Assembly: GCF_027579695.1 (NCBI RefSeq)
Contig: NC_083581.1
Span: 82,466,377-82,530,376, forward strand
From: Neoarius graeffei
Taxonomy: Eukaryota > Chordata > Actinopteri > Siluriformes > Ariidae
Direction of reading: 5' to 3'
Length of the DNA: 64,000 nt
In this document: in pieces, positions 1 to 10,953 of the stretch
How the letters are laid out: the number at the start of each line of letters is the position of its first letter
Position numbering within the stretch: the first letter of the stretch is position 1
Notes under the pieces: model-generated
Told to the model about the DNA's origin: nothing
Databases searched by the model: none
Seen by the model: only the letters and a program-made list of their open reading frames with translations
Translations under genes and position numbers: made by a program

Positions 1-922
1 GCTACCCGTCCAGTTTAGAATTATCTCATCTCATCTCATCTCATTATCTCTAGCTGCTTTATCCTTCTACAGGGTCGCAGGCGAGCTGGATCCTATCCCA
101 GCTGACTACGGGCGAAAGGCAGGGTACACCCTGGACAAGTCGCCAGGTCATCACAGGGCTGACACATAGACACAGACAACCATTCACACTCACATTCACA
201 CCTACGATCAATTTAGAGTCACCAGTCAACCTAACCTGCATGTCTTTGGACTGTGGGGGAAACCGGAGCACCTGGAGGAAACCCACGCGGACACGGGGAG
301 AACATGCAAACTCCACACAGAAAGGCCCTCGCCGGCCCTGGGGCTCGAACCCAGGACCTTCTTGCTGTGAGGCGACAGCGCTAACCACTACACCACCGTG
401 CCGCCCCATTTTAGAATTCATTTTAAAATTATTTTATATGTTTTTAAATCTTTAAATGGTCTTGCTCCATCGTACCTCTCTGAGCTGCTATACCCCTATA
501 CACCCAGCCGAGCTCTCAGGTCAGCTGACCAGCTGCTCCTGAGAGTTCCCAAGACTAGGCTGAAGCTCAGAGGGGACCGGGCTTTTTTGGTTGCAGCTCC
601 AAAATTATGGAATGCATTGCCGCTGCACATTAGACAGGCCTCCTCACTGTCTAATTTTAAAACTCTTCTTAAAACGCACCTCTTTTCTTTGGCTTTTAAC
701 ACCATGTAGGTTGTTGATTTTATGTACACAGATATTTTATTTGGAGTGGACAGCCTATTTAATTATTTATTTTTATTTTATGTTCTATGGTGTTATTTTT
801 ATTGTACAGCACTTATTTTATTGTATAGTTTTATTGTGTTTATTTATTGTACAGCACTTTGGAAACCTTTGTGTTTATTTAAACCGTGCTTTATAAATAA
901 AATTGGATTGGATTGGATTGGA
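1..922 (+). mobile_element. L2-like LINE, 3' end, split by a SINE
   Basis: This is the 3' end of a non-LTR retrotransposon. Bases 1-22 encode LPVQFRI and bases 419-709 continue in the same sense with HFKIILYVF, then NGLAPSYL, GDRAF, APKLWNALP and FKTLLKTHLF, the usual C-terminal signature of fish L2/CR1-type reverse transcriptase proteins. A stop follows at about 709, then an AT-rich 3' UTR and a terminal run of ATTGG units at about 899-922, matching the short tandem 3' tails of this group. The SINE at 23-409 interrupts it. The polymerase domain lies outside the window to the left, so only the tail is seen. The exact family is not certain. Confidence 0.8.
23..409 (-). mobile_element. DANA/Mermaid-like tRNA-derived SINE, copy 1
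   Basis: Complete SINE in minus orientation. Its tRNA-like head (with a GGTTCGAGCCC-type B box read on the minus strand) is at the right end and its ATGAG-repeat tail is at the left. It is flanked by a perfect 9-bp duplication TTTAGAATT (14-22 and 410-418), and removing it restores the reading frame of the host LINE. The conserved internal block shared with zebrafish DANA-type SINEs is present. Six copies of this family occur in the window. It is noncoding; the apparent reading frames inside it are shared by all copies and are not genes. Confidence 0.92.
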
Positions 923-956
923 ACAGAAGCAGGGAGACAGCATATGGGACCAAAAG

Positions 957-3900
957 GGTAAGGTTTATTTATTTTTATTTTTTTATTTAACCCTTGTTTA
1001 ACCAGGAAAGGTCCCATTGAGTCACAGTGACTCTTCTTCCAGGGAGTCCTGGCCAAGTGGCAGCAAGTTAAAAGTTAAAAACACAAAAGACAGAGGACAA
1101 CACTACCAAAACACTAAAGACTAAATCAAACTACAAAGCACACAAAACAATGGAATATGTGCTATAACTAAACATGTAACATACACTAAATACACCAAGT
1201 CAAAGGAACACAACTAAAACAAGACAAATCTCATAAACATAACAAAAACAATTGACAGTACAGCCAAGGACACTAAAGACAAAAGACTACAAGAAGACAA
1301 GACTCACATAAATTCTAAGATAAAACACAAACTAAACAACAATAAAAGGATTAAAAAAAAATGTAGACACATGGGCACCATATTTAAAAGCAATGGCACT
1401 GCTCTGTAAGGGCTGATTTTAAAAGATTTTTAAAAGTATTAACAGAAGGAAGTGTCTCTAGGTGTAGTGTGTTCTGAAGTTCGTTCCAAACGTATGGTGC
1501 ATAGTAGGAAAAAGAGGTCCTGACCAATTCAGTTCTTATTGAGGGTGTGATTAATAGTATCTTATTTGTAGACCTTGTACTATAAATACTAGTGTGATAA
1601 GAAAGCAGATTTGAGATGTACTGTGGTAATTTACCCATTAATGCTTTCAAAGTAAAAATCAACAAGTGAAACTTTCTCCTGAGAGAGAGAGAGGACCATT
1701 GAACCATTTCATATAGCAAGCAGTGGTGAGTCCTATTTGCTGTTCCTGTGATAAAACGCAAGGCAGAATGATATAAAACATCCAATTTTTTCAATAGCAA
1801 TTGTGAGGAATGCATATAAATCATATCACCATAGTCTAATACTGATAAGAAGGTGCTCTCTACCAACCTTTTTCTTGCTTTGTATGGAAAACACTTTCTT
1901 TGTCTAAAATAAAATCCTAATTTGGGTCTGAGTTTTTTTAAGAGACACTCAATATGTGTACTAAACGACAGTTTATCATCCAACCATATTCCTAGGTATT
2001 TATAGGAGGATACTTTTTCTAACTGTGTTCCATTCGTAGTACAAATAGTGTCATTACAAGGTGTGTGTGAACGTGTGAAGACCATAAATTTAGTTTTTTT
2101 AGCATTTAGCGCCAACTTAAGTCCTACAAGGGAATTTTGTACCTTGTTAAAAGCAGACTGTAAATAGTTCACAGCCTCCTGCACTGATGAAGCAAAAGTG
2201 TATAATATCGTGTCGTCTGCATAAAGATGTACTTTTGTGGGACTTAGTCCCGCACCCAAGTTATTTATATAGATAGAAAACAAAATGGGGCCTAGAATTG
2301 ATCCTTGGGGCACACCCATTTTTACCTCTAAAGAGGATGAGGTGCAGTTATCAACAGTTACACATTGAGTTCTACCACTCAGATAGTTAGAGAACCACTT
2401 AATAACAGAAGGGCTGAAACCTATACTTTTCAATCTGTTCAAAAGAAGATCATGACAAACCGTATCAAATGCTTTAGACAAATCGATGAATAAAGCAGCA
2501 CATGATTTTTTGTTGTCTAAAGCAGTAATAATATCATTCGTGACTGATGTTACGGCAGTAATAGTACTGTGCCCTTGTCTAAAACCAGACTGCATGGGGC
2601 TTAAAACACTGTGATCAGCTAAGAAATTTTTTTATTTGTTCATTTATAAGTGATTCAAATAATTTAGCCATGAAGGATAGTATGGAAATAGGACGATAAT
2701 TGTCCAAATTAGTAGGGTCACCACCCTTTAACAGTGGGAGGACAAGTGCAGATTTCCAAGAATTTGGAATAGCGCCGCTGTTTAAACTTAGATTAAAAAT
2801 AGCAGAAACAGGATCAGCTATCAATCTTGCAGCCAGCTTAAGAAAGTATGGTTCAATCTGATCTGAACCAGCAGACTTTTTACAATTCAAATTTATAAGT
2901 GCCTTTTGTACATCATATGCAGATATATAAGAAAAGTTAAACACATTCAAAAAGCTAGAAGAGACTGAAGGGGGTTCACTGTCCACATTGGAGGTTGGGA
3001 GGACCGACTGTGTCACCATTCCTACATTGATAAAATATTTATTAAAAACCTCTGCTAAATTTAGTTTACCCCTCACTTCTCCTTGTTCTGTTATAATAGC
3101 TTCAGGAATGGTGGGGAGTGGCACATCCCCCGAGGTAGATTTAACTAGTTTCCAGAATGTTTTGGGGTCATTTAGGTTTTCCTGTATTAAATTTAGGTAG
3201 TGCTCACTTTTTGTATTTTTTATTAATCTAGTACATTTATTTCTTAAAACTCTATAAGATAACCAGTGTTTCCCGTCATTAAACCATTTAGCTTTAGCCC
3301 AAGCTTCATTTCTTTCTCTAATGGCTACTGCAAGAGTGTCGTTAAACCAAGGGTTATCTCTACCCTTCACTCTATATTTTCGAAGAGGCGCATGTTTGTC
3401 TATTATAGATAAAAACGTGTTTTTGAAATAATCCCATGCCAGTTCTACATCATCCATATAACACACTCTATTTAAGTCACTTAGATGGATGTCATGCAAA
3501 AAAGCCTGCTCATTAAAACATTTATAATTCCTTTTAAAAATAAACCGTGGCTTCACTTTAATTGATTTACAGTTTCTTACACAGACCACTGCACAGTGAT
3601 CACTAACATCGTTGGAGAAAACGCCCACAGCAGGGTACTTATATGGTGCATTTGTAAGAATAACGTCAATTAATGTAGATTTGTCCATTCTCTTCGAATT
3701 AAGGCGTGTTGGTGACTGTACCAGCTGTGTTAGGTGTAGTGCGTCGCATAAATCCCTTAACGTAGAGGTCGATAGCCAGTCCCAATTTAGGTCTCCTAGA
3801 ACAACATACTCGTTTGGAAGTTTCTGTAGAAAATCTGTCAGTAGAGCAGTCACTCCAACCACAGCTGAAGGTGGGCGGTAACAACCCACCACTGTCAGAT

Positions 3901-4165
3901 TTGCGTTGTTGGAAAGGTTCAGTTTGATGGCACACAATTCAAAACATTTTGGTTTGGATATTGTTTCAACGCAACAACAATCCAATGATGCTTTGGTATA
4001 AATAGCTACTCCTCCTCCTTTCTGTGTACGATCCACCCGGAAGAGATTATATCCATCGATATGGAGCATACTGTCAGTAATTGAAGGTTTAAGCCATGTC
4101 TCAGAGAGAACAATTATGTCACTTTCTGTCAACTTCGCCCACAGGCGAATTTCATCGATTTTTTT
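957..4165 (-). mobile_element. Rex1/Babar-like LINE, nearly full length
   Basis: A non-LTR retrotransposon read on the minus strand. The left end (about 957-1060) carries a 3' UTR with the TTAACCAGGAA-type motif often seen at the 3' end of fish Rex1/Babar elements. The coding part runs from about 4165 down to 1384 and holds an apurinic-type endonuclease followed by reverse transcriptase. The 5' boundary lies in retroviral pol at about 4165-4190, where the protein sequence switches from retroviral RNase H-region to LINE endonuclease. No clear target-site duplication was found. The family name rests on protein and 3' UTR resemblance only. Confidence 0.75.
1384..4165 (-). pseudogene. Rex1-like endonuclease/reverse transcriptase, one frameshift
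   Basis: The endonuclease half (about 4165 to 3350) shows the APE-type motifs [17 protein letters not shown] and SDHCAVV. The polymerase half shows [35 protein letters not shown] and the catalytic LYADDTILY. A conserved C-terminal WNELQ...FKNLL segment ends at 1384. The two halves lie in different frames: the frame breaks inside a homopolymer T run near 2625, and shifting by one base there joins them. All visible catalytic motifs are intact, so this copy is disabled mainly by that single indel plus loss of its 5' end. The endonuclease frame also reads through into retroviral pol upstream, a chance fusion caused by the insertion. Confidence 0.82.
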
Positions 4166-4862
4166 CAGGTTAGAATACCCCACAATATTTCTGGAGGCAG
4201 TTACCACCTTTTCAGCTGCAGCAACTGCATGCAGGCAAACAGGAAGTCCAGCTGCCACTGGATCCAGCCTGCTGGAGAAGTAGGCTACAGGTCTCAATCT
4301 ATCCCCGTGTTTCTGCAAAAGAACACAGGTCATAAAACCCTTATTTTCATCTACAGTTTGAACAAATGGTTTATTGGGGTCAGGCAGTCCCAGAGTGGGT
4401 GCGGTCTGCAGAGCACTCTTTAGGGACATCAGGTGCGTGCAGGACAACCGCAACATTGACTGCTTGCAGATCTTGGACAAACCTCCACTCATCGGGCTAG
4501 GACGGTTTTCTTGCCTTCTTAACTGGGAAAATAGGAGCGTGCACTGGATAGTCCTGGCAAGGGACAATCACATCTGCCTTCAGCAACGAATCAAAGACCG
4601 GTTTTATACCTGCGATTGCTTCTGGTTTGAGTGGGTACTGGGTCTGTCTAGGCCTGAAATCTGATTTGGGGGTGATCACCACTGGTTCAGCATTCTTTAT
4701 TAGGCCCACATCATGTTTACCTTTAGCCCAAACAGAATTTGGAACTCTTGCCAATTTGGGGTGCACCTCTGCTGGAGTTATGCCTGTGGAAACAGAGACA
4801 AACAGGCCACTATGGCCGGGGTCCCCAGGATCCCGGTCTTCAGTGGCTAATATTACGCTGTG
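4166..4862 (-). pseudogene. Retroviral pol remnant, RT core deleted
   Basis: Read on the minus strand, about 4860-4500 encodes the N-terminal part of reverse transcriptase (motifs [26 protein letters not shown]). Just downstream a different frame encodes [12 protein letters not shown], the conserved RT block that normally follows. Within about 75 bases the sequence then jumps to the connection region (LGLPDP and [13 protein letters not shown]), so roughly 150-200 residues including the YxDD catalytic motif are missing. The remnant ends at IVGYSNL, where the LINE begins. The gene is dead through both the frameshift and the deletion. Confidence 0.85.
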
Positions 4863-5092
4863 CTTTTTTGGTCCCTTTAAAAACAGGGTGGCACATGTTA
4901 AGGAGCTGAAACTCCTAAACCCTTCATCCAATTTTAATGTGGATACCCTCAAATGAAAGCTGAAAGTCTGGACTTTATGTCCATGTCCATTATATAACTA
5001 TAACTTGAATATGTTTCAGTAAACAGGTAAAAAAAGAAAATTTGTGTCAGTGTCCAAATATATATGGACCTAACTGTAGTTTTGAGGGTCAA
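4861..5092. mobile_element. Small DNA-transposon remnant inside the retrovirus
   Basis: Between protease and RT lies about 230 bp unlike retroviral coding sequence. It carries a CAGTTAGGTCCATATATAT-type end and a TTTCAGCTTTCATTTGAGG block that I recognise as belonging to an abundant fish DNA element. It separates the protease and polymerase frames. I assign it by sequence resemblance from memory; the boundaries are approximate. Confidence 0.5.
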
Positions 5093-5329
5093 TCTTTCAC
5101 GTACATGGGGGTCTGCAAACCAAGTCTTTTCAAACTCTACATCTTGCCCTTGGTGAACATGTGCTGTGCAATGTAAATCTTCCTCTTTCATATAATCTGT
5201 GTCAACTGATGAGGTGTTCAAGTGTGCGAGCTGTACAAGGTGTTTTGAAGTTTGTGCGAGTTGATCTGAGCAGAGCCGCCAGACATACACATACAGGGGG
5301 CTTCCAAACCCATACTGCACACCGCACAT

Positions 5330-5626
5330 TTCACTTACTTCAATAGTTAGTCCATCTGGAGTGGACGTGAGATTTACTCCTAATTTGCACATTAAATCAT
5401 GTGCTAACAAATTTACTGGACATGTATGTGAGATGAGAAATGAGTGGGACGTAACTATTCCTCCCTCGCTTTCACACGGGAGGTTGACTGAGAAAGTTTT
5501 GGTTACAGGTCGTCCTGAGATGCCCATCGTCTGAATAGAATTTGAGCTGAGCGGTGGGTCTACTGGAAGTACCCCATGTTGTATCACTGAGTGTCCTGCT
5601 CCAGAATTTACTAAAAAGGCATACAA
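5330..5626 (-). pseudogene. Retroviral protease, active-site Asp replaced
   Basis: The minus-strand frame starting at 5626 shows the retropepsin layout: FLVNSGAGHSVI at the flap-proximal active site, GISGRPV, then FLISHTCPVNLLAHDLM with the conserved C-terminal LL.HDL element. Functional retropepsins have D-T/S-G at the active site. Here the first residue is Asn, so catalysis should be lost. The frame runs on to 4949, but that part is foreign sequence from the small DNA-element remnant. It lies between the nucleocapsid end of gag and the RT remnant, the expected order. Confidence 0.82.
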
Positions 5627-5862
5627 GGGAGTTTAGAGAAGGGAGTAGTTGTGTATTTTAACAAACTTAATGCAACTTCAGGTGTATCTATTTGGACTGG
5701 TGTATCGGGCGTTTCTGTGTAGTCTTGCTGTTGCATACAGGTGCTGCTACTAATGTGTTTAACATTATGTGAATGCTCCTGTCTATGTGTATGTGTATCA
5801 TCAGGTGTGTGTATGTTACCTCCCCTGTTCTCTGTGTGGGGCCCGTTCCTGGAGTCCGCCCG

Positions 5863-7248
5863 TCAGTCTGCTTTGCTGTACTCCTCACAGGGCTTCTGGC
5901 TGCTACTGTGGAGACAATTTCGAGCAATGTGTCCCTTCTGATTGCAGTTGTAGCAGGTTGCACCTTTTATCCAGGACGAGTCACTCCAGGTCGTCCTGTC
6001 TCGGCCCCTACCTCGACCTCTTCCTCTTCCTCTTTGTCCAGGCTGAACAGTCTGGAAAAGAGTGAGAGTGGCGGTGTGTAGGTCTTGGTCTCTTTGTGCC
6101 GACTTTGTCTTTTCCTTCTCTTTCATCAGACTTTCTGCATGCACAGCGTACTGCTCAATCTTGGTGAGGCTCAGGAGTGCCCTCCACTGCAGCCAGGTTC
6201 ACAGGCCTGGTCAGGCCACTGTGTTTTTTTTTTTTTCTCATGCGCAGCAGTGAGACGGGCGAGAAACGCTGACACCACTTCACCATCTTCTTGCTTACAC
6301 ATACTGATCTTAGTAATGTCTATCTTCAAGGGAAAAGCACTGTCCAGACGAGCACAGACAGCAGTGATGGTATCTCTGTACTCACCATTGCCAGCCGTGC
6401 TCTAGTCTGGTGTAGTCATTCGCTGGTCAGCTTCCGGCCACTCTTTGGAAACCTTGTTCCAATCTATACCCATCTTGGTCATGATTAGGCGGCGAAGTTC
6501 ATGGGTGGTCGGTCGGAATTCTCTGCAAAACATCAACAGTTCATTACCAAATCTCTTTCCTCCTACCTCTCTCACGTTGGGAAGAGAAGCCATGCTTTCC
6601 TTCATGTCAGCTGTCGTCCAGGGTCTGTGGACTAAAATCACGCTGTCAGCTCCAATCACTTCCACCATTGGAAGATGAAGGACTTCAGACTTTAGGTTAC
6701 GGCCTTGTGGACCCACTGGTGAGCATGTGGCCAGGTCCAGGAGGGTGTCTCTTCCGTCGCTATATGCAAGACCGGATCTCATGTGTGACGGAGAAGCACT
6801 GAGAGGCGCTGATGCTGGAGGCAGCTGGTAGGCTGGGAGAGATTCCAGAGGCTCAGGTTTTTTTTCTTTGTCTCGACTTCTCTCCCTTTCTGTGGGTGAA
6901 GCGCTTGTGGGAGTAATGCTCTGCTTTGCTGAGGAGGCAGTGTGTGTCGGGGTGGTGGGGCAGACTCCAGGTCAGGGTCCATCTAAAATTTCAAACACTG
7001 AGAAGAGGGTGAGAGCCCTGCCTGTTGTTTCTCTCTTTTGTACTCTCTCTTACAGTAAGTATTTCTCCTTTCCATGCAGAAAACGCCCTCCAGTCCCCTA
7101 AGAACTTACCATTATCTGCAGACTCTTCTTTTTCCTTCCATTTCAACTTTTCTTCTAACTGTTCTATCTGCCTGGGACTAAAATTGCCCTTTTCAGGGAA
7201 TTCTAAGTCCTTCATCCATATATCAAACTGTGCCACAGTCCTTGCCAT
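5863..7248 (-). pseudogene. Retroviral gag (matrix, capsid, nucleocapsid), frameshifted
   Basis: Gag is spread over several minus-strand frames. A matrix-like start lies at 7248 (MARTVAQFDIWMKDLEF). A proline-rich linker follows at about 6980-6780. A capsid core at 6782-6402 shows VHRPWTTADMKE, GGKRFGNELL and CREFRPTTHELRRL, a pattern of gamma/epsilon-type P30 capsids. A nucleocapsid at about 6144-5863 has an RG-rich stretch and one CCHC knuckle, CYNCNQKGHIARNC. Gag normally packages genomic RNA and builds the particle. The frame changes between matrix, linker, capsid and nucleocapsid show several indels, so no full Gag can be made. Confidence 0.8.
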
Positions 7249-7350
7249 ATGGGGTTTTCATAAACTGGATGTTTGGGTTGTCATAGGAACACCCACTTCT
7301 TATTATAGCACATGTAGCCTCAGGCTTACTTGCTTCTTCCTTTCCTTTCC

Positions 7351-7825
7351 CTAACTTGCTGCTTCTGTTCCCCATTGTACACTTATATTAATAGGCTGTG
7401 ACAACAGCGGCTGAGTTTCTTTATCAGGATCACAAGAAGAACAGGTTGGACTATGTCCAAAAATGCGACACAATAATCCTTTAGGTGTGTTCTTATTAGT
7501 AAACAATTTATCTGACATTTGCCTTAAACTAAAGTCGGTATCATTTAGCACAACAACCTCAAAGACAACTCGCGCATGTGTACAAAATCTATTTCTCTGT
7601 TTCAGAATTTGGAGGAGGACAGTACTCTGTTAATTCATCAATATTTTGTGTGCACACCGGTGTGTCCTTGCGACTTCGTAATCGAACCTCTCTATCCTGT
7701 TCCTCCAGTTGTTCACACAGAACAAAGGGAGCAAAACTCAATTCTCTCCCAGTTACAAATCGCTGAACGTGAGTCTGTCGAGGCACACACCCGTACTTCC
7801 CTCGCTCAAGTAGGTGAGCCGTATA
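7351..7825 (-). other. Unassigned reading frames upstream of gag
   Basis: Between gag and the truncated Tc1 element are two minus-strand open stretches (about 7840-7589 and 7551-7351) with cysteine- and charged-residue-rich translations. They sit where some retroviruses carry leader-encoded or glycosylated-gag extensions. I recognise no domain. They could be decayed leader, an extra viral frame, or captured sequence. Confidence 0.3.
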
Positions 7826-9229
7826 ATAACAAAAGTTCATCTCAATACTTTGTTATATACCCTTTGTTGGCAATGACAGAGGTCAAACGTTTTCTGTAAG
7901 TCTTCACAAGGTTTTCACACACTGTTGCTGGTATTTTGGCCCATTCCTCCATGCAGATCTCCTCTAGAGCAGTGATGTTTTGGGGCTGTCGCTGGGCAAC
8001 ATGGACTTTCAACTCCCTCCAAAGATTTTCTATGGGGTTGAGATCTGGAGACTGGCTAGGCCACTCCAGGACCTTGAAATGCTTCTTACGAAGCCACTCC
8101 TTCATTGCCCGGTGGTGTGTTTGGGATCATTGTCATGCTGAAAGACCCAGCCATGTTTCTTCTTCAATGCCCTTGCTGATGGAAGGAGGTTTTCACTCAA
8201 AATCTCATGATACATGGCCCCATTCATTCTTTCCTTTACACGGATCAGTTGTCCTGGTCCCTTTGCAGAAAAACAGCCCCAAAGCATGATGTTTCCACCC
8301 CCATGCTTCACAGTAGGTATGGTGTTCTTTGGATGCAACTCAGCATTCTTTCTCCTCCAAACACGACAAGTTGAGTTTTTACCAAAAAGTTCTATTTTGG
8401 TTTCATCTGACCATATGACATTCTCCCAATCCTCTTCTGGATCATCCAAATGCTCTCTAGCAAACTTCAGACGGGCCTGGACATGTACTGGCTTAAGCAG
8501 GGGGACACGTCTGGCACTGCAGGATTTGAGTCCCTGGTGGCGTAGTGTGTTACTGATGGTAGCCTTTGTTACTTTGGTCCCAGCTCTCTGCAGGTCATTC
8601 ACTAGGTCCCCCTGTGTGGTTCTGGGATTTTTGCTCACCATTCTTGTGATCATTTTGACCCCACGGAGTGAGACCTTGTGTGGAGCCCCAGATTGAGGGA
8701 GATTATCAGTCATCTTGTATGTCTTCCATTTTCTAATAATTGCTCCCACAGTTGATTTCTTCACACCAAGCTGCTTACCTATTGCAGATTCAGTCTTCAC
8801 AGCCTGGTGCAGGTCTACAATTTTGTTTCTGGTGTCCTTTGACAGCTCTTTGGTCTTGGCCATAGTGGAGTTTGGAGTGTGACTGTTTGAGGTTGTGGAC
8901 AGGTGTCTTTTATACTGATAACGAGTTCAAACAGGTGCCATTAATACAGGTAACGAGTGGAGGACAGAGGAGCCTCTTAAAGAAGTAGTTACAGGTCTGT
9001 GAGAGCCAGAAATCTTGCTTGTTTGTAGGTGATCAAATACTTATTTTACCGAGGAATTTACCAATTAATTCATTAAAAATCCTACAATGTGATTTCCTGG
9101 ATTCTTTCCCCCCATTCTGTCTCTCATAGTTGAAGTGTACCTATGATGAAAATTACAGGCCTCTCTCATCTTTTTAAGTGGGAGAACTTGCACAATTGGT
9201 GGCTGACTAAATACTTTTTTGCCCCATTG
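7825..9229 (-). mobile_element. Tc1 transposon, copy A, left end missing
   Basis: A Tc1-family element lying in the retroviral leader. Its right terminal inverted repeat ends with TTTTTTGCCCCATTG at 9229 followed by the TA target. Compared with the complete relative at 42715-44312, homology stops at about 7825, so its left inverted repeat is absent and it can no longer transpose. The host sequence beyond 7825 resumes as retroviral leader. Confidence 0.88.
7842..8863 (-). pseudogene. Tc1 transposase, copy A, frameshifted
   Basis: DD34E transposase that would cut and paste the element at TA sites. The N-terminal paired-like DNA-binding part begins [16 protein letters not shown] at 8863. [11 protein letters not shown] carries the first catalytic Asp, [10 protein letters not shown] the second, and [11 protein letters not shown] the catalytic Glu. 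The frame breaks near 8105, just after the second Asp motif; relative to the copy at 42926-43946 several bases are lost there. All three catalytic residues are present in the combined frames. The homologous copy C is broken at a different place. Confidence 0.88.
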
Positions 9230-9251
9230 TATATCAGTCTTCATTGACTAT

Positions 9252-9337
9252 GACAAATCTCTGTCCGTCTCTTATATCATTCTTTAAATACTAGGACAAA
9301 TCTCTGTCCATTTCTTGTATCATTCTTTAAATACTGT
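9252..9337. repeat. Tandem duplication, about 43 bp x 2
   Basis: Two adjacent units beginning GACAAATCTCTGTCC and ending CTTTAAATACT, differing at a few positions, lie in the retroviral leader between the Tc1 end and the primer-binding site. Confidence 0.85.
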
Positions 9338-9479
9338 TTCCACTAATTTCTTTACACAAGAATGCAAAGTTGTCACTTACTGGTTCGGTGAGCCCTGATG
9401 GCCTGGTCTCTCATCCGAGTTCTCAGCTCCGCACCGTAGCCTTGGGAGTGTTCCATCGTCTGAGGATCAGACGCATAGG

Positions 9480-9501
9480 GTCCACCCAGGGGACGCCAAA
9501 T
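9480..9501 (-). promoter_or_regulatory. Retroviral primer-binding site
   Basis: Immediately downstream of the LTR end on the minus strand is TGGCGTCCCCTGGGTGGACC. A primer-binding site starts with TGG and pairs with the CCA end of a tRNA. Which tRNA is used was not determined. Confidence 0.65.
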
Positions 9502-10031
9502 TGTAATGGAAATTTCTAATAAACACTTCAGAACGCTTAGCAGTTGTCTTTTCAGTCATTTATTATGGTAAATCATATAAAAGAAATATAAGATAGGAAA
9601 GAAAGAAAATTAAAGCAGAACATCACCTCTAGTGATGTGAGAGTACGCGCGCGCTCTGAGTTGTGTTTTAGTGGCTGTTATCTATATAGTCTAAAGGCAT
9701 TCGCCTTACTGCCCGTGTCTTCACATGATTGGCTCAAGATTCTCTACGAAGCTTTGCTAATGAGTGCACCTGGCATGCTTTGGTATGTGCAGGCAGATGC
9801 AAGCAGGGAGAACTCAAGCTCCCTGCTTATCACCACCGAGGTCAGGAGAAGTGGTTACATCATGAGAAGATGCGTAGTTAGGATGAACTCAAGCACCCTG
9901 CTCATTACCACCAAGGTCACAGAAAGGCGATTACAACATTGGAAAAACATCTTTCTCAGTACACTAGGCCACTTAAGCTCAACACACAGAAACACAGAAT
10001 AATAATGTTCGTCCATTAAATTTCCCTCACA
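9502..10031 (-). mobile_element. Retroviral 5' LTR
   Basis: About 530 bp bounded on the minus strand by TGTGAGGGAAAT at 10031 and ATTTCCATTACA at 9502, so it has the required TG...CA ends. A TATA-like box (CTATATAGAT, plus-strand reading, near 9685-9695) and an AATAAA signal near 9555 on the minus strand lie in the right order for U3, R and U5. It would have driven proviral transcription toward lower coordinates. No second LTR is visible, so its boundaries rest on structure only. Confidence 0.72.
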
Positions 10032-10244
10032 CTGTAGAAGCAGGTCCGCTAGGCTTAAGAGTAAGTCACACAAGCAGGCCAGGAGTTGGACTTGATTGTC
10101 AGAGGCTCTGAGAGACGCACACCATGGGAGCATTTTATAAGCGATGGGAGCTCAACCCCATCACCACCCCCGGCTATGACAACCTTGGACCCAGATGAAT
10201 ATATGACATGCGACTGTTTTGTTGGGTGGCGGAATGTCCTGGGT

Positions 10245-10279
10245 TGCGGGGCCTGTCAAGGCCGCTAGCGGCTTTAATT
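10245..10279 (+). repeat. Solo terminus of the GGGCCCGAG repeat family
   Basis: The hairpin-ended terminus GGCCGCTAGCGGCTTTAATT seen at the three element ends of the 32-39.6 kb array also occurs here alone, showing that the family is dispersed. Confidence 0.6.
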
Positions 10280-10579
10280 TTATTTTTTTTTCTGCTGTAG
10301 ACAAATGGCCTTGTGCAAAATTACCTTTCTGGATGCGTGTGTAAAGGGACATACTAGTGCATCTCAAAAAATTTGAATATTGTGAAAAAGTTCAATATTT
10401 TCCATCAGTTATTTAAGAAAGTGAAAATGTTATATATTATAGACTCATTACACAAACTAAAATGTTTCAAGCATTTTTCTATTTTAATTTTAATCAGTAT
10501 GGCATACAGTACAAAAACATAAAAAACCCATCTCAAAATATTAGAATATTTCATTTTGAGTTTGAGTAAAACAGTATGA

Positions 10580-10953
10580 ACACAGTAATCTGTGGTTGGT
10601 AGAAGAGAGCAACTGGACTTGCTTGAAGATTCTTGAAAACATTTCGCCTCTCATCCGAAAGGCTTCCTCAGTTCTGTCTGACTAATAGGGAGTATCAGAT
10701 ATTTATCCTCTCATGGATCAATAGAATCAGAATTCTGATGGCTGCATTGTAGGTGGCTGATAAAACATGTCTTAGACACCCACCTCTGTTCAGTGATGGT
10801 CGTTCCAGGTTGACAAAAATGAACAATCCTCTCTGGCTAAAATGTCTGCCAGTTTTCTGGAAGTCCTTTCATACTCCCACACCAGTCGAAGGGATCTCAT
10901 CCCAAAGTGCATAGAAACATGTCTGTGAAGATTCTCAGTCATCCAGGTACATA
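10580..10953 (-). repeat. Penelope-like (GAGGAAGCC family) repeat fused to DRC2
   Basis: The same repeat as at 21915-22085 and 40638-41541. It shares the block ending TTTCAAGAATCTTCAAGC and the coding-like stretch LVWEYERTSRKLADILARED. Here it lies directly 3' of, and in the same sense as, the DRC2 copy, and the DRC2 frame continues into it to a stop at 10790. Confidence 0.7.

Larger units (their letters stand above)
4165..10031 (-). mobile_element. Endogenous retrovirus, gamma/epsilon-like, 5' part
   Basis: A degraded provirus on the minus strand: 5' LTR (9502-10031), primer-binding site (about 9480-9501), leader with a possible splice donor (about 9375-9380), gag (7248 down to about 5860), protease (from 5626) and remains of pol (to about 4165). 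It is cut by a Rex1-like LINE in pol, a Tc1 element in the leader and a small DNA-element remnant at 4861-5092. No env and no 3' LTR are seen in the window. Capsid and RT resemblance places it near gamma/epsilon-type retroviruses. With frameshifts, a deleted polymerase core and a substituted protease active site it cannot be replication competent. Confidence 0.85.

Noticed and set aside
240-455. Open frames inside the SINE copies (basic, RRKPTRTRGEHANS-type translations)
   Set aside because: The same frames occur in every copy of the tRNA-derived SINE, in both orientations; they reflect the repeat, not a gene.
957-4165. Retroviral env gene downstream of pol
   Set aside because: The sequence following the pol remnant is LINE endonuclease and polymerase; nothing env-like is present.
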